This document shows positions 1-10,600 of a stretch of DNA of 64,000 nt, in pieces. Each line of letters starts with the position of its first letter. Position 1 is the first letter of the stretch. Origin of the DNA: Candidatus Nanopelagicales bacterium (lineage in GTDB: Bacteria > Actinomycetota > Actinomycetes > S36-B12 > CAIYMF01); NCBI GenBank assembly GCA_017848795.1, contig JAFIHG010000004.1, forward strand, positions 21,376 to 85,375, in the 5' to 3' direction. Below the pieces are notes generated by a model. The model searched no databases. It had not been told where the DNA came from and worked only from the letters and a program-made list of their open reading frames with translations. Position numbers and translations under genes: made by a program.

Positions 1-585
1 GACTGCGCGGGCCAGCGCGCTGCGAAAGTCGCTGTCGGTCACGATCCCGAGCTGCTCCCCGTGGCGTACCAGCGCACACGACTGGCGGGCGTCGGTCACC
101 GCAGCGGCGACCGCGGCGAGCGGCTCGTCCGCGTCGCACCACACCGGCGGGCGTACGTGGACGTCGACGGCGCGGCTGGAACCGGGACCCGCGGCCACTC
201 CCAGCAGGGGCAGCGCGTGCGCCTCCGGTCCGAAGCGCAGCGCCGCCGGTCGTACGAGCACCCGGCGCGGGTCGGGCAACCGGTAGAGCAGCGTGTCCTC
301 GCGGGCCCGGACATCGAACCGGGGCGGCAGGCCGGACAGCAGCGAGACGTGGCCGAACGTGTCGCCCGTGCCCAGCTCGTCGAGCACGTGGCCGTGGTCG
401 ACGACCTCGACGGCGCCGGTGCGTACGACGAGCAGCTCCTGCAGTGGCGGACCGCCGGCGTCGACGACGGTGGAGCCGGCGGTGACGTACTCGACCTCGA
501 CGCTGCGGGCGAGGCGTTCGAGGTCCTCGGCGTCGAGCGCGTCGTACGGCGGCTGGCTGCCGAGGAAGTCGACGAACTCCTTCAC
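1..585 (-). CDS. cNMP-binding / CBS domain signalling protein (3' part missing)
   Basis: The frame runs off the left edge, so only the first 195 residues are visible. The N-terminal 120 residues read as a cyclic-nucleotide-binding fold, with the glycine-rich stretch GDTFGHVSLLSG and a following beta-rich segment. The end carries the start of a CBS domain (GIVTDSDFR). In this family (DUF294 type) a nucleotidyltransferase-like domain often follows, but it would lie outside the window. The GTG start at 585 lies 10 bp after the stop of the upstream membrane protein, so the two are probably co-transcribed. The ligand is unknown. The domain call is firm; the precise role is not. Confidence 0.75.
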   Translation of the reverse strand, partial: MKEFVDFLGSQPPYDALDAEDLERLARSVEVEYVTAGSTVVDAGGPPLQELLVVRTGAVEVVDHGHVLDELGTGDTFGHVSLLSGLPPRFDVRAREDTLLYRLPDPRRVLVRPAALRFGPEAHALPLLGVAAGPGSSRAVDVHVRPPVWCDADEPLAAVAAAVTDARQSCALVRHGEQLGIVTDSDFRSALARAV

Positions 586-595
586 CTGCGCGAAC

Positions 596-3328
596 CTAGA
601 GCGCGCCGACCCGTTGCAGCCAGTGGAAGCTGAGATAGCCGGGGATCGTCGGCAGGTAGAACGTGAGCGCCCGGAACAGGAACGTCGCGGACAGCGCCAC
701 CGCCGGCTCGACGCCGGCGGCGGTCAGGCCCGCGATGTAGACGGCCTCCACCGCGCCGATGCCGCCGGGGGTGGGCGCCGCCTGGCCGATGGTCGAGCCG
801 GCGAGGTAGACGATGGCGATGCCGGCGAGGTTGCCGCCGCCGTCGAACGCCGCGACACAGGTGATCATGCAGGCGCAGAAGGCCGCGTTGAGCAACAGGA
901 TTCCGCCGATCCCCTCGGCGATCTTCCACGGTCGCTGGGCGATGGTGAGCAGTCGCGGCCCGACCTGCCGCAGCACCGGTCGCACCCGCTCGGTCACCAG
1001 GCGGCGTACCGGACCGAAGGCGAAGGCGACGCCGGCCAGCACGACCAGTACGCCGACCGCGACGAACGCCCAGACCGGCGGCTCGAAGTCGAAGTGCTGG
1101 GTCTGTCCGGCCGCGATGCCGAACCCCAGCAGCAGCAGGATGTGCAGCGCGAACGCGAACACCTGCGAGACGCCGATGGACGCCGACGCCAGTGCGGGGT
1201 GCAGCCCGGAGCGCTGCAGGTAGCGCAGGTTCACCGCGACCGTGCCCACCGTCGGTGGGGACACGAGCGTCGCGAACCCGGCGGCGAGCTGCGCGGCGAA
1301 GGTGCGCACGTGCGAGAGCCGTTCCGGGACGAACCCGGACAGCGACAGCGCCGCGCCGATGAAGGACAGCACCGACAGCACCGCGGCGAGCAGCACCCAC
1401 GCCCAGTTCGCCGACGAGAACAGCGTGACGAGGTTGTACGAGGCGAGCTGGCCGATCAGGACGTACGCGGCGAACGTGCCGAGGACCAGCGTGATGATGG
1501 TGCGCGCCTTGATGCGCCGCAGGTCGAGCTGCTCGGGGACCGTGCCGTCCGCCTGGATGCTCGCCAGTCCCTCGCGCAGCTCGCCCAGCAGCTTGCGGTG
1601 CCCGCGCACGGCGCGGCGGGTCCGGCCGGACATCGCCACCGGCTGCATCGCGGGCAGCGCGCGCGAGAGACGTTCGGTGCCGAGCACCCGCCGGCCGGCG
1701 GCGAGCGTACGGTCGGCGCCGGCGAGCAGCGCCAAGGTGCACAGCAGTTCGGCGAGGTCGATGCGCTGCTGCACGTCGGTCGCAGCGATCACCCCGTTGT
1801 CGATGCCGATGAGCCAGACCCTCCCGTCCTCGTCGCGCAGCAGCTCGTCGGCCGAGAGCGACCGGTGAGCGATCCGGTCGGACTGCAGCTCGCGCAACGC
1901 CCGGAACGCGCCCTGCAGGTCGCTGTCGGTGATCCCGTCCGGACCGATCTGCTCGAACGTCCGGCCGGGCACGTGGTCGTAGGCGAGCAGCGCCGAGTCC
2001 GACCCGACCGCGGAGACCAGCCGCAGCGCAGGCGTCGGTGCGCCGCCGGCCCGCGCGGCGTACGACAGCAGGGCGGCGTGGTTGAGCGCGCCGCGCATGG
2101 AGAACTCGGGCCCACCCGTCGAGTAGTCGCGGACCCGCAGCGCCCGCCAGCCCGCCGACAGCAGCCCGGCACCCTCCCGGTCGCGGTCCATGACCTTCAC
2201 CCGCAGCCGGTGACCGGAGACGGTCGTCGCCAGGTACGCCCGGCCGCGTCGGGTCTCCTTGGAGGCCTGCAGCACGGTGAGCGGCCAGCCCGCCGCGTCC
2301 ATCGCCGCGGCCACCGCCCAGCCGGACGGTCGGGTCGTGGGGGTGCCGACGGCGTACCGCAGCAGCAGCCCGGCCGCCCAGCCGAACAGGAACGACAGCC
2401 CGATCGTGGCGAGCGCGGCGCTGCCCGAGAGCACCGGCGCGATGCCGATGGCCGCCAGCACGACGACCGAGAACACCCCGAGGCGGCCCTCACCGACGAC
2501 CCGGGCGACGGTGACGAGCGCGGTCAGGCCGGTGACGAGCGCGTCGAGCGCGACCCGGTCGTCGCGGGAGGTCTGTCCCGTCAGCGCGACCAGCAGCTGG
2601 GTCGAGCCGTACCGCTGCACGAGCAGCGCGATGCCGAACGCGACGAGCCCGGCGAGGATCATGGCGATCAGCGCGTCGAGCAGCTGGCGGGGGCGCCGGC
2701 GCAGCAGCAGGTTGACCGCCAGGGTCACCGGCAGCACGAGCACGCCGAAGGTGGCCACGCCCGTGAGCAGCACCCGTACGAGCGTCGGCAGCTGCCCACC
2801 GGCCTTGCTGACATCGACCTGCACGCCCGAGGTGGTCGCCGACAGGAAGTAGGTCACCACCACGATCAGCGCGATCAGCGCCAGCGCGGTGAGCATGCGG
2901 ACCAGGTCGAACGGGCGCCGTACCCGCCGCGGGATCACCCCGTCCTCGATGACGACGGTGCGGCCCGTCGGGGCACCGGCCGCTTCGTCGCGCCGCGTCC
3001 GGTACTCCGGTCCCCGGTCCCCGGGCGGCGGCGTGCCCGGCTGCGTGACGCGGTCTGCCGCCGCTTCCGCGGTCGTCGCTTCCTGCGACGGGTCGCCGGC
3101 AGGGAAGGCCACGGTGTCGCCGGACCGGCGGTGGATCGCGGTGTCGGCGCTCGCAGCACTGTCCGGAGTGGACGGGCTGCCGGAAGTGGCAGCATCGTCA
3201 CCGGCGTCGGCGGCGTCGGCGCCCGGTTCTGCAGCTGCCGGGTTCCCCGGACGCAGGATCTGCGTCGGGTGGTCCTCCGGCAGCGGCGGCGGACCGGCGG
3301 CGTCCGGGCGCGCCGGCTCGTCGGTCAT
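596..3328 (-). CDS. Large flippase-like (YbhN/UPF0104-type) membrane protein with kinase-like middle domain
   Basis: About 910 residues from the ATG at 3328. An earlier in-frame start at 3409 would overlap the divergent ATL gene, so 3328 is preferred. The first ~140 residues are hydrophilic and rich in Ala, Pro and Asp. Several membrane segments follow, then a soluble stretch resembling a protein-kinase or aminoglycoside-kinase fold (HRSLSADELL followed by WLIGIDNG, in the place of the HxD and DFG motifs). The C-terminal third has about eight membrane helices of the lysylphosphatidylglycerol-synthase transmembrane family. Such proteins are annotated as flippase-like; a transport role is inferred, not shown. 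The Asp expected in the HxD loop is not obvious, so the kinase domain may be inactive. It leads an operon with the cNMP/CBS gene. Confidence 0.75.
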   Translation of the reverse strand: MTDEPARPDAAGPPPLPEDHPTQILRPGNPAAAEPGADAADAGDDAATSGSPSTPDSAASADTAIHRRSGDTVAFPAGDPSQEATTAEAAADRVTQPGTPPPGDRGPEYRTRRDEAAGAPTGRTVVIEDGVIPRRVRRPFDLVRMLTALALIALIVVVTYFLSATTSGVQVDVSKAGGQLPTLVRVLLTGVATFGVLVLPVTLAVNLLLRRRPRQLLDALIAMILAGLVAFGIALLVQRYGSTQLLVALTGQTSRDDRVALDALVTGLTALVTVARVVGEGRLGVFSVVVLAAIGIAPVLSGSAALATIGLSFLFGWAAGLLLRYAVGTPTTRPSGWAVAAAMDAAGWPLTVLQASKETRRGRAYLATTVSGHRLRVKVMDRDREGAGLLSAGWRALRVRDYSTGGPEFSMRGALNHAALLSYAARAGGAPTPALRLVSAVGSDSALLAYDHVPGRTFEQIGPDGITDSDLQGAFRALRELQSDRIAHRSLSADELLRDEDGRVWLIGIDNGVIAATDVQQRIDLAELLCTLALLAGADRTLAAGRRVLGTERLSRALPAMQPVAMSGRTRRAVRGHRKLLGELREGLASIQADGTVPEQLDLRRIKARTIITLVLGTFAAYVLIGQLASYNLVTLFSSANWAWVLLAAVLSVLSFIGAALSLSGFVPERLSHVRTFAAQLAAGFATLVSPPTVGTVAVNLRYLQRSGLHPALASASIGVSQVFAFALHILLLLGFGIAAGQTQHFDFEPPVWAFVAVGVLVVLAGVAFAFGPVRRLVTERVRPVLRQVGPRLLTIAQRPWKIAEGIGGILLLNAAFCACMITCVAAFDGGGNLAGIAIVYLAGSTIGQAAPTPGGIGAVEAVYIAGLTAAGVEPAVALSATFLFRALTFYLPTIPGYLSFHWLQRVGAL

Positions 3329-3402
3329 CCCGTGATCGTCCCATCCGCTGCTCGTGACCGGCGTCCTCCCCTCGCTCGGCGCGCCGGGGGGAGAATCGCC
3401 GG

Positions 3403-3750
3403 GTGTCACGCACCAGACCCGCCGGCCGGCGCCCGGCCGTCGAGGGGCTGCCCACGCCGTACGCGGAGCAGGTCCTCGACCTTGTCGCGCAGATCCCGCC
3501 CGGGCGGGTCATGGCGTACGGGGACATCGCCGCGGTGCTCGGGCGCGGCGGTCCCCGGCAGGTGGGCAACGTCATGTCCCGCTGGGGCGGTGGCGTGCCC
3601 TGGCACCGGGTGGTGCGCGCCGACGGCCGCCCCGCGGAGTGCCACGAGGGGCAGGCGCTGGCGCTGTTGCGGGCGGAGGACACGCCGCTGGCGCGCCCGG
3701 ACCGCATCGACATGGCCCGCGCGCGCTGGCACCCCGAGCCGTTCGACTGA
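3403..3750 (+). CDS. Alkyltransferase-like (ATL) DNA-lesion binding protein
   Basis: 115 residues, GTG start. The protein is the C-terminal DNA-binding part of the O6-alkylguanine transferase fold: PPGRVMAYGDIA at the front, then a VPWHRVV active-site loop. In true MGMT the loop reads PCHRV with the acceptor Cys. Here Trp replaces Cys, the hallmark of ATL proteins, which bind and flip alkylated guanine and hand it to nucleotide-excision repair. M. tuberculosis has an equivalent gene close to adnA/adnB, so the position is as expected. It is divergent from the flippase-like gene. Confidence 0.88.
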   Translation: MSRTRPAGRRPAVEGLPTPYAEQVLDLVAQIPPGRVMAYGDIAAVLGRGGPRQVGNVMSRWGGGVPWHRVVRADGRPAECHEGQALALLRAEDTPLARPDRIDMARARWHPEPFD

Positions 3751-3818
3751 CCGTGCCGCGCCGCTGCTGGCGACCCCTGCTCGGACCGGGCCCCGCGCGC
3801 TGCCTATGGTCGTGCCCC

Positions 3819-4265
3819 ATGTCCACGCATGGTGTCTGGTTGCGGTCCCTCGTCCTCACCTCGAGCGCGCTGCTGGCGGCCACCGGTCTCGCCGGCTGCG
3901 CCAGCGGCGGCGAACCGGAGTCGCAGCCGCCGCCGGCCACGTCAGTCGACGAGCCGGCGCAGTCCGCGCAGCCCGAACGCGGCGAGGCGGCCGAAGCCGA
4001 GCAGGAGGACACCGGCACGGACCGCGGCGGCGCGGCACCCGACAAGGACGCCGCGGTGAAGGCGCTCGAGTCGGCACTCGGCGCCACGGCCGCCTGGGAC
4101 GGTGACGTCCTGCGCATCGAGGTGAAGGGCTCGGCCGAGACCCCGGTGGCCTACCTGCACTGCTCGACGGTCCGCGCGCTGCTGCACCCGGGGCAGAAGG
4201 GGGTCTTCGTGTACCCCGACGGTGAGGTCGACTGCGACGACGACCCGCGCCTGCAGAGCAGGTAG
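3819..4265 (+). CDS. Putative lipoprotein
   Basis: 148 residues from the ATG at 3819. A signal peptide with a lipobox (LAGC, Cys at about residue 27) predicts a lipid-anchored protein outside the membrane. A linker rich in Pro, Glu, Gln and Ala follows. The remaining ~75 residues form a small domain with two Cys (in LHCSTV and EVDCDDD) that could pair. No family is recognised. It is preceded by the ATL gene and followed after about 90 bp by adnA. Confidence 0.7.
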   Translation: MSTHGVWLRSLVLTSSALLAATGLAGCASGGEPESQPPPATSVDEPAQSAQPERGEAAEAEQEDTGTDRGGAAPDKDAAVKALESALGATAAWDGDVLRIEVKGSAETPVAYLHCSTVRALLHPGQKGVFVYPDGEVDCDDDPRLQSR

Positions 4266-4358
4266 GCGCCCGCGTCTCCGGGCCGCCCGTGCGGCGGGTC
4301 TCCGGGCCGCGAGTGCGGCGGCCGGGAGGTGTCGGAGGCGGGTGATGGGATCGGCACC

Positions 4359-7300
4359 GTGACGAGCACCCCCGCCGCGCCCCGGCTCGTGCTGGAGCGC
4401 ACCGCCCCGCGCGCGGTCGAGCCGCCCGTCCTCGATGCGGATCAGATGCGCGTCGTCGAGCACGCCGGCGGTCCGCTGCTCGTGCTCGCCGGGCCGGGCA
4501 CCGGCAAGACCACCACGCTGGTCGAGGCGATGGCCGCCCGCCTCAGCGGCCCGCAGGCGCTGCGCCCGGACCAGGTCCTCGGTCTCACGTTCGGGCGCAA
4601 GGCGGCCCAGGACTGGCGCGAGCGGGTCACCGCCCGGCTCGGCGGCGGGCTGGTGCCCACGGTCACGACGTTCCACTCCTTCGCGTACGCGCTGGTGCGT
4701 CAGGCGCAGGACCCGGAGGCGTACGGCGAGCCGCTGCGGTTGCTGTCCGGGCCGGAGCAGGAGCAGCGGTTGCGCGAGCTGCTCGTCCACTCGGTCCGTG
4801 ACGGGCGGGTCGACTGGCCCGGCGAGCTCGGCGCTGCGCTCGGCACCCGCGGGCTCGCGGCAGAGGTGCGCGCCGTGGTCGCGCGGGCGCGCTCGCTCGG
4901 CCTGGACCCGGCCGAGCTGGAGGACCTCGCCGGCCGCGGCGGGGACCGGGGCCCGGCCTGGCGCGCCGTCGCGCAGTTCCTCGAGGAGTACCTGCAGGTC
5001 CTCGACCTCGAGGGAGTGAGCGACTACACCGAGCTGGTCCACCGCGCCGCGCTGCTCGCGCACGACCCGGAGCGCGCCGCCGGGCTGCGGCAGACCTACC
5101 GGGTGATCCTCGTCGACGAGCTGCAGGACACCGACCCCGCGCAGCTCCGGCTGCTGCGCGGGCTCACCGGGCCCACCACCACCCTCGTCGCCGCCGGTGA
5201 CCCGGACCAGGCGATCTACGGCTTCCGCGGTGCCGAGGTCGCCGGCCTGCTGGGCTTTCCCGAGGCGTTCCGCGACGCCGCGGGCGCACCGGCCCCGGTC
5301 GTCGTGCTCGGCACCACCCGCCGGTTCGGGGCGGCGGTGGCGCGCGCGGCCGGGCGCGTGCTGCGCGGCACGTCCCTCGCGCCGCTTCCCGCGGACGTGC
5401 AGCGACGCCACCGCACCCCGACGTCCGCAGCGGGGCCGCCCGGCACCGTCTGGGTGTCGACCTTCGACTCCCAGGCGACCGAGAGCGCGCACGTCGCGGA
5501 CCTGCTGCGCCGCGCCCACCTCGAGCGCGGCGTCCCATGGCAGCAGATGGCCGTGGTGGTGCGCTCGGGGCGCCGCTCGGTGCCCCCGCTGCGGCGTGCG
5601 CTGCTCGCCGCCGGTGTGCCGCTCGAGGTTGCGGCCGACGAGCTGCCGCTCGCCGCCGAACCGGCGGTCGCGCCGCTGCTCGCCGTCCTGCGGGTCGCCG
5701 CCGAACCCGAGCGGCTGGACGCCCAGCTCGCGCACGACCTGCTGCTGTCCCCGCTCGCGGGGGCGGACCCCGCCGACCTGCGGCGCCACGGCCGGGCGTT
5801 GCGGCGCGCGGCCCGCGCCGCGGACCCCGGGGCGCGCGCGCTGCCGTCCGAGCAGCTGCTGCTCGCCCAGCTGCAGGACCAGCTCGCCGGCGAGGACCGC
5901 ACGGAGGCCGGCCCGACGGTGCGGCGCGGGCCTGCCGTCCAGGCGGTGCGCCGGCTCGCCGCCGCGATCCGCGCCGCTCGCGACGTGATCGCCGCCCACG
6001 GCACCGTCGAGGAGGCGCTGTGGGCGGTGTGGTCCACCGCTGCCGGGCGAGGTGGCTCCGGCTGGCCGGGCCGCCTCGAGCAGGCCGCGCTGCGCGGCGG
6101 CGAGGCCGGGCGGCACGCCGACGGCGACCTGGACGCCATCGTCGCGCTGTTCGCGGCAGCGCGCCGCGACGACGACCGGTACGGCGGACGTCGCGGCGTC
6201 ACCGGTTTCCTCGCCGAGCTCGCGGGCCAGCAGATCCCCGCCGACACGCTGGCGGACAAGGGCATCCGCGGCCCCGCCGTACGGCTGCTCACCGCGCATC
6301 GCGCGAAGGGTCTGGAGTGGTCGCTGGTCGTGGTGGCCGGCGTGCAGGAGGACGTCTGGCCCGACCTGCGCCGCCGCGGCACCCTGCTCGCGGCCGACCG
6401 GCTCTCCACCGCCGGGCTCGAGGAGGCGCCGCGGCCCGCGCAGCTGCTGGTCGAGGAACGACGGCTGTTCTATGTCGCCTGCACGCGCGCCCGCGACACC
6501 CTGGTCGTGACCGCCGTCCGCTCGGTCGCCGACGACGGGCCGCAGCCCTCCCGGTTCCTCACCGAGCTCGCCGGGCCCGACGGCGTACGCCATCACCCGG
6601 GCCGTCCCCCGCGTCCGCTGTCCGCCGCCGGCCTGGTGGCCCGGCTGCGAGCCACGGCCGTGGACGCCGGGGCGGCTCCCGCGCTGCGGGCGGCGGCGAC
6701 CCGGCGCCTCGCCGTGCTCGCCGCGGCGCAGGACGGCGCCGGGCGGGCGCTGGTCCCGGCCGCCGACCCGAGCAGCTGGTGGGGGGTGCGACCCGAGACC
6801 CGCTCCGCGGTGACGGTCCGCCCCGCGGACGAGCCGGTGGCGCTGTCCGGCAGCCAGCTCGCCGCCCTGGGACGCTGCCCGTTGCAGTGGTTCCTCGGTC
6901 ACGAGGCGCATGGCGACGTCGCCCGCAGCACCGCCCTCGGGTTCGGTGCGCTCGTGCACGCCCTCGCCGACGGCGTCGCGCGCCAGCAGGTGCCGGCCGA
7001 GCTGGGTGCGCTCACCGGGCTGCTCGGCCCGCTGTGGCCGGAGCTCGGTCACGAGGCGCCGTGGCAAGCAGCGGCGGAGTCGGCGGACGCAGCCGCCTCG
7101 CTCGCCGCGTTCCTGCGCTGGCACGCCGGTCGTCCCGAACGCACGCTCGTCGCCACCGAGCACGGGTTCGACCTCGAGGTGCCCGTCGACGACGACCGCG
7201 TACGGCTGCGGGGCTCGTTCGACCGGGTCGAGCGGGACGCGTCCGGTGCGGTCCACGTCGCGGACCTCAAGACGGGCAGGACCGCGGCCAGCCGGGCCGA

Positions 7301-7655
7301 GCTGGCCGAGCACGTCCAGCTCGGTGCCTACCAGCTCGCCGTCCGGGCGGGCGCGCTCGACTCGCTGGCCGACGAGGTCCGTGCCGCGGCCGGCCTGCCC
7401 GCGCCGGGCGAGCCTGTGCAGGTGGCGGGCGCCGAGCTGGTCCAGCTGCGCGCACGGGGCAGCGACGGTTCGGCGAAGGTGCAGGCGCAGCCGCCGGTGG
7501 ACCCGGACGCCGACTGGGTGCTGGACCGGCTGCGCGCCGCCGTCACCATGGTGCGCGAGGAGCGGTTCCACCCGGTGGTCGGGACGCACTGCCGTACCTG
7601 CAGCTTCCGCCCCGTGTGCCCGGCCGACAGCGAGGGTGGGGCGCTGTTGCCGTGA
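4359..7655 (+). CDS. adnA: UvrD-like helicase / RecB-like nuclease, AdnA-type subunit
   Basis: About 1098 residues from the GTG at 4359; an in-frame GTG at 4329 is the alternative start. The N-terminal half is a superfamily 1 motor: Walker A GPGTGKTT, Walker B VDELQDTDP, GDPDQAIYGFRG (motif III), TAHRAKGLEW (motif V) and VACTRARDTL (motif VI). The C-terminal part is a RecB-family nuclease (HVADLKTGR). Cysteines at GRCPLQW and in CRTCSFRPVC are placed like the Fe-S cluster ligands of AddB/AdnA-type proteins. In mycobacteria AdnA and AdnB form a heterodimer that resects double-strand breaks. The stop overlaps the start of adnB by 4 bp, so the subunits are translationally coupled. The A/B naming follows gene order and size. 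Confidence 0.88.
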   Translation: MTSTPAAPRLVLERTAPRAVEPPVLDADQMRVVEHAGGPLLVLAGPGTGKTTTLVEAMAARLSGPQALRPDQVLGLTFGRKAAQDWRERVTARLGGGLVPTVTTFHSFAYALVRQAQDPEAYGEPLRLLSGPEQEQRLRELLVHSVRDGRVDWPGELGAALGTRGLAAEVRAVVARARSLGLDPAELEDLAGRGGDRGPAWRAVAQFLEEYLQVLDLEGVSDYTELVHRAALLAHDPERAAGLRQTYRVILVDELQDTDPAQLRLLRGLTGPTTTLVAAGDPDQAIYGFRGAEVAGLLGFPEAFRDAAGAPAPVVVLGTTRRFGAAVARAAGRVLRGTSLAPLPADVQRRHRTPTSAAGPPGTVWVSTFDSQATESAHVADLLRRAHLERGVPWQQMAVVVRSGRRSVPPLRRALLAAGVPLEVAADELPLAAEPAVAPLLAVLRVAAEPERLDAQLAHDLLLSPLAGADPADLRRHGRALRRAARAADPGARALPSEQLLLAQLQDQLAGEDRTEAGPTVRRGPAVQAVRRLAAAIRAARDVIAAHGTVEEALWAVWSTAAGRGGSGWPGRLEQAALRGGEAGRHADGDLDAIVALFAAARRDDDRYGGRRGVTGFLAELAGQQIPADTLADKGIRGPAVRLLTAHRAKGLEWSLVVVAGVQEDVWPDLRRRGTLLAADRLSTAGLEEAPRPAQLLVEERRLFYVACTRARDTLVVTAVRSVADDGPQPSRFLTELAGPDGVRHHPGRPPRPLSAAGLVARLRATAVDAGAAPALRAAATRRLAVLAAAQDGAGRALVPAADPSSWWGVRPETRSAVTVRPADEPVALSGSQLAALGRCPLQWFLGHEAHGDVARSTALGFGALVHALADGVARQQVPAELGALTGLLGPLWPELGHEAPWQAAAESADAAASLAAFLRWHAGRPERTLVATEHGFDLEVPVDDDRVRLRGSFDRVERDASGAVHVADLKTGRTAASRAELAEHVQLGAYQLAVRAGALDSLADEVRAAAGLPAPGEPVQVAGAELVQLRARGSDGSAKVQAQPPVDPDADWVLDRLRAAVTMVREERFHPVVGTHCRTCSFRPVCPADSEGGALLP

Positions 7656-10600
7656 CTGTCGTCGCCGCGCGGCCGGGCGCCGCCGAAGGATTCGCCCTCG
7701 CCGACCTCGAGGCGCTGCTGGGCTTCCCGCTCAGCGCGGAGCAGCGGGCCGCGGTCACCGCGCCCCTCGAGCCGTACGTCGTCGTCGCCGGTGCCGGTTC
7801 GGGGAAGACCACGGTGATGGCCGCCCGGGTGGTCTGGCTCGTCGCGACCGGAGCCGTGCGTCCCGAGCAGGTGCTCGGGCTGACCTTCACGACCAAGGCG
7901 GCCGGTGAGCTCGCCGCCCGGGTGCGCAAGGCGCTCGCACGACTCGCCGACGGGTCGCCGCTGGACACGGACGGCGAGCCGACCGTCTCGACCTACCACG
8001 CCTTCGCCGGACGGCTGCTGACCGAGCACGGGCTGCGCCTGGGTGTCGAACCCGGAAGCCGGCTGCTCACCGCCGGTGCGACCCACCAGCTCGCGCACCG
8101 GGTCGTCACCCGCACCGGGCTGGACCTGTCCGGCTACGGCGTGGGGGTGCAGCAGGTGGTCGAGCAGCTGCTCGCCCTGGACGGCGAACTCGCCGAGCAC
8201 TGCATCGAGCCGGCCGACCTGCGCGGCTTCGACACCGCGCTGCTGGCCGACCTCGCGGCGCTGCCCAAGGTGACGGCCATGACCAAGGAGGTCGCCGCCG
8301 CCGCGCAGCGCCGGATCCAGCTCGCGCACCTGGTCGAGGAGCTGCGCGCTGCCAAGACCGCTCGCGAGGTGCACGACTTCTCCGACCAGATGCGCCTGGC
8401 GGCCCGGCTCGCGCAGGACCATCCGGAGGTCGGCGCGGCGATGCGCGAGGCGTTCCGGGTGGTGCTGCTGGACGAGTACCAGGACACCTCGGTGGCCCAG
8501 CGGCTGCTGCTCACCGGCTTGTTCGGCGGCGGGCACCCGGTGACCGCCGTGGGCGACCCGCTGCAGGCGATCTACGGCTGGCGCGGGGCGAGCGTCGCCA
8601 ACATCGATGCCTTCCCCCAGCACTTCGCCCGTGATGCGGCCCGCCCGGCCCGGGTGCTGCCGCTGGCCGAGAACCGGCGCTCCGGCGCGCGGATCCTGGA
8701 CGCCGCGAACACGCTGGCCGAGCCGCTGCGCGAGCTGCACCCGCAGGTCGCGGCACTCGTCCCGGCCGGGGCCAAGGGCGCGGGCGCGGTCCGGGTCGCG
8801 CTGCTGGGCACCTACGCCGAGGAGATGGGATGGGTGGCCGACCGGGTCGTCGAGGTGATCGCGGGCGGGACCGCGCCCTCCGACATCGCCGTGCTGTGCC
8901 GGGCGACCGCCGACTTCCCCGCGGTGAAGAACGCACTGGCCGACCGCGGCGTCGCGGTGGAGGTCGTCGGCCTCAACGGCATGCTCACCGCGCCGGAGGT
9001 CGTCGAGGTGCTCTCGGTGATGCAGGTGCTCGCCGACGCCGGCGCCAACGCGGCGATGCTGCGGCTGCTCGCCGGGCCGCGGTGGCGGATCGGCCCGCGC
9101 GACCTGGCCCTGCTCGGGCGGCGCGCCGCCGAGCTGGCCGGCGGTCGCGGACGGCTGCCCGACGGTGCGGCGCTTTCCGAACGGCTCGACGAGGCGGTCG
9201 CCGGAGTCGACGCCGCCGAGGTCACCTCGCTGCTCGACGCGGTCGAGGACCCGGGCGACGCGGCGTACGACCCGCAGGCGCGCGACCGGTTCGCCGCCCT
9301 CGCCGCCGAGCTGCGTGCGCTGCGCCGCCACGTCGGCGACCCGCTGCCCGACCTCGTGCACCGCATCGTCACCAGCACCGGGCTGGACGTCGAGCTCGCG
9401 GCCTCCCCGGAGATCCTGACGCTGCACCGTGCCGAGGGGCTGGCCGCGTTCCTCGACATCGTCGCCGAGTTCGCCGACCCGGACGGCGAACAGGGCCTGC
9501 CGGCGTTCCTGTCCTGGCTGGCCACCACGGTCCGGTACGGCGCGGTGCCCGAGCTCGACCGGCCCGCCACCCACGGCGCGGTGCAGCTGCTCACGGTCCA
9601 CCGCGCGAAGGGACTCGAGTGGCCGGTGGTCGTGCTGCCCGCGCTGGTGGCCTCGGTGTTCCCCAGCACCCGCGGGCTGCCGCGGTGGGTCAAGCGCCAG
9701 GAGCGGTTGCCCTACCCGCTGCGCGGTGACCGGGCGTCCCTCCCGGTGATGGGGGAGTGGAGCAACAAGGGCCTGGGGGCGTTCGCCGCGGACTGCCGGG
9801 CGCACGAGGAGCTGGAGGAACGCCGGCTGGGCTACGTCGCCGTCACCCGCGCCGAGTCGCTGGTGCTCGCCAGCGGCTCGTGGTGGGGCCCGACGCAGCG
9901 CAAGCCGCGCGGTCCCTCGCCGTACCTCGAGACGCTGCGCCAGCACTGTCTGGACGGGGGCGGGGTCGTCGATGTGTGGGAGCCGGCGCCGGAGCCCGGG
10001 GCGACGAATCCGGTGCTGGGGCAGCGGGTCTCCGCGGCGTGGCCGCTCGTGCCGGAGGCCGGCGCGCTCGCTCGCCGGCTCGACGCGGCGGACGCGGTGC
10101 GTCGGCATGTCCGTGAGCGACCGACGATCGCCTCCCTACGGGCCGAGCACGAGGCACAGCTCTGGTCGCCGCTGGCCGACCTCGACCCGCCCGAGCTCGC
10201 CGAGGTCGAGGGCTGGGACGCGGACATCGCCCTGCTGCTCGCCGAGCTGGCCGCAGCGCGCTCCACGACCCGCCGGGTGCCGCTCCCCGGTGCGCTCTCC
10301 GCCTCGGACCTGGTCCGCCTCGCGGCGGACGAGCAGGCGTTCGCACGTGCTCTCGCCCGTCCGATGCCCGCCGCGCCGGTCCTCTCGGCGCGCCGCGGCA
10401 CCCGCTTCCACGCCTGGGTCGAGGTGCACTTCGGCCTGCGTCCGCTGCTCGCGCCGGAGGACCTGCCCGGTGCCGCCGACGCGGACCTGGAGAGCGACGA
10501 GGACCTCGCGGCGCTGCAACGCGCGTTCCTCGCCGGGGACTACGCCGCCCGCACGCCGGTCGGGGTGGAGGTGCCGTTCACGCTGGTGCTCGCCGGGCGG

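Noticed and set aside
293..4105. Very long open frame on the plus strand antisense to the flippase-like gene
   Set aside because: High GC leaves antisense frames open; the translation is Arg/Gly/Gln low complexity with no domain, while the opposite strand encodes a clear membrane protein.
3942..7589. 1215-codon frame antisense to adnA
   Set aside because: Shadow of the adnA helicase frame; composition is Arg/Gly/His-rich without motifs.
5537..7651. Long in-frame extension upstream of adnB
   Set aside because: It runs through adnA in another frame; the true start is the GTG overlapping the adnA stop.
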